A stretch of 40,495 nucleotides of DNA. Origin: a virus. Below are positions 36,814-40,495 of this stretch, in pieces. The stretch lies in the IMG/VR virus record IMGVR_UViG_3300047510_000181, positions 1-40,495 of that record. The stretch is one strand, 5' to 3'. Under the pieces are notes generated by a model. It was not told the DNA's origin. It saw nothing but the letters and a program-made list of their open reading frames with translations, and did no database searches. Position 1 is the stretch's first letter. Each line of letters begins with the position of its first letter. The position numbers were made by a program, and so were the translations under genes.

Positions 36814-39217
36814 GATTGACGAACAAGTACAACTTGAGCGTGATCAAATAGCTCAAGGTCTCAAGCGATTACATGACAACACAACACAGCTTGAGCAAAA
36901 GAGTTATGCCTCAGCTACTGTTTACGGTATTGCTTCCATTGACATTCTTCTACCTCTTGTAGTTAAACGTCTAGAAGATACCCGTACACGTCTGACAAAG
37001 GGTCAAGCAGGTGTTGGATTCAAGGACATTCAGCAGTACTTAGTAGAGCTTGAGCCGTTAGCTGCTGCAGCCATTGCTATTAAACTTACCTTTGATAAAG
37101 TATTTTCTTTTAAGAAAGGAAGTGATCAACTTACACAAGTGTGTGAGGCTATTGGACACGCTGTTGAAGATGAATGTCAGATGCGTTTCTATGAACGTGA
37201 AGCACCTGGTCTTCTGAACGCTCTCAAACAGAAATACTGGCATTCATCCAGCGGCACACATCAGCGTCTCGTTAACATACGTAGACCGATGAATAATGTT
37301 AACGTACATTGGCAAACATGGGGTGCGGCTAATCGAGTTAAACTTGGTGGGTGGTTACTTGACTGTATCATTGCTGAATCACATTGGTTTACCAAGGAGA
37401 TGCGTCAGGAGGGACGTAAGCGCGTTAACTACGTTGTCCCTACACCTGAGTTTATGTCCATCAAGGACAAGGTGATGCAGGATGCAGAGTTATTTGCTCC
37501 TCTTGCCTGGCCTATGTTGATTGAGCCTAACGATTGGACTAACGATCGTGCTGGTGGTTACCTTCTAAATGAGGTGATGAAGGGGCATGACATGGTGCGT
37601 CGCGGTAAGCACGGATCTATACAGGGAGAAACCCCTATCGAGTTTCTGAACAAGATTCAGAAGGTCGCCTTTACTCTTAATCCTTTTGTAGTAGAGGTTG
37701 CGGAAGAACTAGATAGATTGGAACGAGCAGTAGGTAAGTTCCTCCCCATTGTCAATCATGACCTGCCACCTAAACCTGTAGACATTGCAGAGAACAAAGA
37801 ATCTCGTAAGAAGTACAGACAAGCGGCAGCTCAGACAATGAATCTGAATGCACAAGCGTTTAAGAAATCTTGTCGTACTCGGATGACGATGGAGGCAGTG
37901 AAAAGGTTTAAGGACGTACCTAAGTTCTACATTCCATGGTCGTTTGACTACAGAGGAAGAGCTTACCCTATTCCTGCCTTTCTTACTCCACAAGACACAG
38001 ACTTTGGAAAAAGTTTGTTAGTCTTTGCTGAGGGGTCTTATATGACACCTGAAGCAGAAGGATGGTTAGCCTTTCAAGTAGCTACTACATACGGTCTTGA
38101 TAAAGCACCGTTGGTTGAGCGTCTTGAATGGACAAGAAATAACCATGAATTGTTCACACTCATAGCGCAACATCCCATTGATAACTTACATCTTTGGGAG
38201 AATGTTGAGGAGCCTTGGCAGTTCTTAGCAGCTGTAGAGGAGTATTACCATTGTGTCGTAGTTGCCGATAGGCAATTCACACGTCTTATGGTGGCAACCG
38301 ATGCTACTTGTTCAGGTCTACAGATCTTGGCAGGATTAGCTAGGGATAAGTCCACTGCACGTCTAGTGAATGTCTTACCTGGTGATAAACCACAAGACGC
38401 TTATAAGGTCATCGCAGAGGCTGCAAAACCTCACATTCCTAAACATTTACAGCCGTACATGGATAGGAAAGCGACCAAAAGAACCGTCATGACTGTCCCT
38501 TACAATGCTAAACCCTTCAGCAATAGGCAATACATCCGTGATGCCTTTATTGATAGAGGTTTGACTTGGAAGAAGTTTGACAAAAACGGTAAACCTGTTG
38601 TTCTTGACCGTTGTCTTAAGTATGAATTACGAGCAGAGACAGGCATCTTTTTTGACAATGAAGATTTAAAAGCAACTGTTAAGGCAGTGCGAGATGCAAT
38701 GCACCGCATTGTTCCCGGTCCTATGGCTGTTATGTCATGGATCGAATCTGAAGTAGCTAATGCTATTAAGGCTGGTAAAACTTTCTTAGAGTGGACAACA
38801 CCCTCAGGGTTTGTTGTTCATCAAAAGTTAAATAAGAAGGAGATTATTACTGTTCAGCTTCAGTTGCTTGGTCGTTGTGAAATGCAGGTTGCTGTAGGCG
38901 ACACTGATGAGGTTGACATTAACCATCACAAGAACGCAACAGCACCTAATCTTATTCACAGTCTTGACGCTAGCCTGTTACACCTGAGTGTTCCACGCTT
39001 TAATGCACCCATTGCTCTCATTCACGATTCTGTGCTTTGTCGTGCAACGGACATGTCTACATTGTCTTCCGTTGTACGAGAAACCTACATGCATCTATTT
39101 GCAGAGCATGACTACTTGCGGGACTTTGCCCAACAGATAGGGGCAGAGACCGAACCACCGATCATAGGAGACCTTGAACCGGAATCCGTGATTGAATCCA
39201 CCTACTTTTTCTGTTAA
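36797..39217 (+). CDS. Single-subunit DNA-directed RNA polymerase, T7 gp1-like
   Basis: The 806-residue enzyme has motif A DATCSGLQ (Asp502), motif B KRTVMTVPYNAK (Lys561, Tyr569, with the same spacing as T7 Lys631/Tyr639) and motif C IHDSVL (Asp744). It ends STYFFC, similar to the hydrophobic FAFA foot of T7. Length is close to T7 (883) but shorter at the N-terminus. ATG 36797 is preferred over 36791 because GAGG lies six bases upstream. It should transcribe the middle and late genes from phage promoters. A promoter-like sequence lies inside it at 37610. Confidence 0.97.
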   Translation: MATPAEIDEQVQLERDQIAQGLKRLHDNTTQLEQKSYASATVYGIASIDILLPLVVKRLEDTRTRLTKGQAGVGFKDIQQYLVELEPLAAAAIAIKLTFDKVFSFKKGSDQLTQVCEAIGHAVEDECQMRFYEREAPGLLNALKQKYWHSSSGTHQRLVNIRRPMNNVNVHWQTWGAANRVKLGGWLLDCIIAESHWFTKEMRQEGRKRVNYVVPTPEFMSIKDKVMQDAELFAPLAWPMLIEPNDWTNDRAGGYLLNEVMKGHDMVRRGKHGSIQGETPIEFLNKIQKVAFTLNPFVVEVAEELDRLERAVGKFLPIVNHDLPPKPVDIAENKESRKKYRQAAAQTMNLNAQAFKKSCRTRMTMEAVKRFKDVPKFYIPWSFDYRGRAYPIPAFLTPQDTDFGKSLLVFAEGSYMTPEAEGWLAFQVATTYGLDKAPLVERLEWTRNNHELFTLIAQHPIDNLHLWENVEEPWQFLAAVEEYYHCVVVADRQFTRLMVATDATCSGLQILAGLARDKSTARLVNVLPGDKPQDAYKVIAEAAKPHIPKHLQPYMDRKATKRTVMTVPYNAKPFSNRQYIRDAFIDRGLTWKKFDKNGKPVVLDRCLKYELRAETGIFFDNEDLKATVKAVRDAMHRIVPGPMAVMSWIESEVANAIKAGKTFLEWTTPSGFVVHQKLNKKEIITVQLQLLGRCEMQVAVGDTDEVDINHHKNATAPNLIHSLDASLLHLSVPRFNAPIALIHDSVLCRATDMSTLSSVVRETYMHLFAEHDYLRDFAQQIGAETEPPIIGDLEPESVIESTYFFC
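37610..37630 (+). promoter_or_regulatory. Candidate phage RNA polymerase promoter (copy 2, inside the RNAP gene)
   Basis: CACGGATCTATACAGG followed by GAGAA matches the site after the large terminase at 32720, apart from one additional G. It ends in GGGAGA, the initial bases of T7-type transcripts. The same DNA encodes a GSIQGE segment of the polymerase that seems conserved in cyanophage enzymes, so coding constraint could explain this copy. Confidence 0.35.
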
Positions 39218-39786
39218 TGGCACAAACCGTACACATCACCCAAGAACCTGTTGTCCTTGAAGGCTATCAAGCAATCCTCAAGCCTAGCAAGTTTGGTTAC
39301 TCGCTGGGTGCACTGATTGATGATAAGCTTGTTGAAGTCCTGGAGCAAGATCGCACTGAGACTATCAAGTGGGCAGAATCTAAACTGAAGAACCCTAAGC
39401 GTTCCACTCTCAAGCCTGAGCCTTGGGAAGAGGTGTCTGAGGGTAAGTACAAGGTAAAGTTCTCCTGGAATGAGGAGACTCGTCCTCCCGTTGTTGATAC
39501 GGAAGGCACACCTATCACTGATGAATCGCTGCCTTTGTACAGCGGCTCTAAAGTTAAGCTGGCATTCCGTCAGAAGCCTTACATCCTTCGTGATGGCATC
39601 ACCTACGGTACTAGCCTGAAGCTTGTAGGTATCCAAGTCATTGCACTCAACAGTTCTGCTGGTGTAGATGCTGGTGACATGGGTGACACTGAAGTTGCTG
39701 CCCTGTTTGGTCAAACCAAAGGGTTCAAGTCCAGCGATCCCGTTGTAACTCCTTCTGCTGATGTTGTCGATGAGGATGACTTCTGA
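39217..39786 (+). CDS. Single-stranded DNA-binding protein, T7 gp2.5-like
   Basis: The 189-residue protein is beta-rich in an OB-fold manner (VLEGYQAILKPSKFGYSLGALI, GKYKVKFSWNEETRPPVV, KLAFRQKPYILRDGITYGTSLKLVGIQVI) and ends in the acidic tail VVDEDDF, as gp2.5 does. The tail contacts DNA polymerase and primase-helicase. Its location directly after RNA polymerase and before endonuclease I is T7 order. Start 39217 overlaps the polymerase stop by one base (TAATG). Confidence 0.92.
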   Translation: MAQTVHITQEPVVLEGYQAILKPSKFGYSLGALIDDKLVEVLEQDRTETIKWAESKLKNPKRSTLKPEPWEEVSEGKYKVKFSWNEETRPPVVDTEGTPITDESLPLYSGSKVKLAFRQKPYILRDGITYGTSLKLVGIQVIALNSSAGVDAGDMGDTEVAALFGQTKGFKSSDPVVTPSADVVDEDDF

Positions 39787-39998
39787 TGCCATCTGATCCT
39801 GAACTGGATAATGAACGCGTTGAAATATACGCTGATAACATCAGTGAAGAGTTATGGGAAATGTGTTTTGATGCAGATCTAGAATCAACTGTAGATTCTG
39901 TGCTAAAGAGAGCCTTGGAAAAACACATTGAAGCAGTAGAAGAAATGTTAGAACCAGCTAAACAGCTGTACAAATTCCTTCAACAAACTAAAAACTGA
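39786..39998 (+). CDS. Small acidic helical protein, 70 aa
   Basis: ATG 39786 follows the SSB stop with overlap (TGATG). The product is acidic and helical (NISEELWEMCFDADLESTVDSVLKRALEKHIEAVEEMLEPAKQLYKFLQQ). Its stop overlaps the endonuclease I start (TGATG). Location between gp2.5- and gp3-like genes suggests a replication or host-takeover accessory. No family is recognised. Confidence 0.65.
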   Translation: MPSDPELDNERVEIYADNISEELWEMCFDADLESTVDSVLKRALEKHIEAVEEMLEPAKQLYKFLQQTKN

Positions 39999-40348
39999 TG
40001 TATCGCTCAGGCTTAGAGGGTAAGGTTGCTGACCTTCTCTCTAGCTTGAAAGTTAAATACGAATACGAATCACGCAAACTCGCATACATTCTTGAATGCA
40101 ATTACATCCCAGACTTTCTTTTGCCGAATGGTATCTTTCTAGAAGTGAAAGGACGCCTGACAAGCGAGGATCGCCGCAAGATGATCGCAGTGAAGAAGAG
40201 CAATCCCGACTTAGATATTCGGTTCGTCTTTCAAGCACCCTTTAACAAGATCTACAAAGGGTCCAAAACCACCTATGCGAAGTGGTGCGAGAAGCACGGC
40301 TTCCCATGGACTTCATACCAATCCATCCCAATCTCATGGCTAACCTAA
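39998..40348 (+). CDS. Endonuclease I (Holliday junction resolvase), T7 gp3-like
   Basis: The 116-residue protein has the catalytic acids of gp3 in order: MYRSGLEGKVADLL (Glu), YIPDFLLPNG (Asp) and IFLEVKGRL (Glu and Lys), then SEDRRKMIAVKKSNPDLDIRFVF and the end YAKWCEKHGFPW. In T7 it resolves branched DNA and helps break down host DNA. It is shorter than T7 gp3 (149). The next gene starts inside its last codons. Confidence 0.94.
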   Translation: MYRSGLEGKVADLLSSLKVKYEYESRKLAYILECNYIPDFLLPNGIFLEVKGRLTSEDRRKMIAVKKSNPDLDIRFVFQAPFNKIYKGSKTTYAKWCEKHGFPWTSYQSIPISWLT

Positions 40349-40495
40349 AGTACGGCTCAGTTGAGTTCTATTGTGAGCACTTCAGTGACTTGCTTGCTGA
40401 TGTTGACGGTGAAGAACCTGCTACTGCTGACAACATCATTCAAGGGTTTCTGACTTCCGTTGACGAATGGTTTGATTATCACGAACGACAAGCTA
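40336..40495 (+). CDS. Partial cyanophage protein of unknown function (runs off the window)
   Basis: ATG 40336 overlaps the endonuclease I end by 13 nt, and the frame stays open to the last base. The visible 53 residues are MANLKYGSVEFYCEHFSDLL..., then DNIIQGFLTSVDEWFDYHERQA. The KYGSVEFYxEHFxxLLADVDGEE pattern is familiar from cyanophages, without known function. T7 gene 4 (primase-helicase) would be expected soon after it, outside the window. Confidence 0.75.
   Translation, partial: MANLKYGSVEFYCEHFSDLLADVDGEEPATADNIIQGFLTSVDEWFDYHERQA

Noticed and set aside
1-40495. CRISPR arrays, insertion sequences, rRNA genes
   Set aside because: No regularly spaced direct repeats with unique spacers, no transposase motifs with terminal inverted repeats and no rRNA-like sequence were seen; the repeats found have 10-bp or irregular spacing.

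Overview
The window reads as most of the genome of a T7-like (Autographiviridae-type) podovirus that infects a cyanobacterium. Three things support this. All structural and replication genes lie on the + strand in T7 order: RNA polymerase, ssDNA-binding protein, endonuclease I, then exonuclease, portal, scaffold, capsid, tail tubes, internal core proteins, tail fibre, lysis genes and terminase. The phage carries cyanobacterial auxiliary genes: an intact psbA (photosystem II D1), a high-light-inducible protein and an NblA-like phycobilisome-degradation adaptor. It also has the nucleotide-metabolism genes usual in cyanopodoviruses: class I ribonucleotide reductase alpha and beta, a MazG-like pyrophosphohydrolase and ThyX. 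The NblA-like gene points to a host with phycobilisomes, such as Synechococcus. That host is inferred, and I cannot separate marine from freshwater.

The coordinates are rotated relative to the virion DNA. Base 1 falls just before the exonuclease (T7 gene 6) and the last base just after endonuclease I (T7 gene 3). Primase-helicase (gene 4) and DNA polymerase (gene 5) are not seen and should lie in the few kilobases outside the window. The physical ends of the virion DNA probably map to the gene-free stretch at about 33.9-34.68 kb, between the terminase/ThyX end and the early genes. That stretch holds phased short repeats, several hairpins and a tRNA T-arm-like sequence.

Layout: 0-4.25 kb, DNA breakdown and nucleotide metabolism, with a run of out-of-frame overlapping genes and a LAGLIDADG homing endonuclease between the two RNR subunit genes. 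4.25-10.4 kb, a small virion protein, portal, scaffold, an inserted photosynthesis/small-protein cassette (hli, two small basic proteins, an RlpA-like protein, psbA) and major capsid protein followed by a strong terminator. 10.4-25.9 kb, tail tubes, internal virion proteins (the transglycosylase lies on the gp15-like protein) and a 1340-residue chimeric tail fibre with an S74 chaperone. 25.9-28.2 kb, tyrosine recombinase, a conserved phage protein, holin candidate, C39-like peptidase and a membrane coiled-coil protein. 28.2-32.7 kb, the two terminase subunits, separated by an HNH nuclease, a Lys/Pro/Ala-rich protein and an unusual GHH-nuclease-like protein. 32.7-33.9 kb, ThyX and a hypothetical gene. 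33.9-34.7 kb, non-coding terminus/control region. 34.7-36.8 kb, about ten tiny early genes, the first few separated by repeated covarying hairpins and the rest translationally coupled. 36.8-40.5 kb, RNA polymerase, SSB, a small protein, endonuclease I and a truncated gene.

Inferred working model: early tiny genes and phage RNA polymerase are expressed first. Endonuclease I, exonuclease and NblA recycle host DNA and phycobilisomes, while RNR, ThyX and MazG supply and clean nucleotide pools. D1 and Hli sustain photosystem II through the lytic cycle, and the late half builds and releases virions. The integrase leaves open occasional lysogeny. The most unusual signals are the NblA-like gene in an overprinting cascade, the covarying early hairpins, the 10-bp phased repeat tract, a T7-promoter-like sequence present twice, the GHH-type protein inside the terminase interval, and a tail-fibre duplication that is nearly fixed in protein but heavily diverged at synonymous sites.
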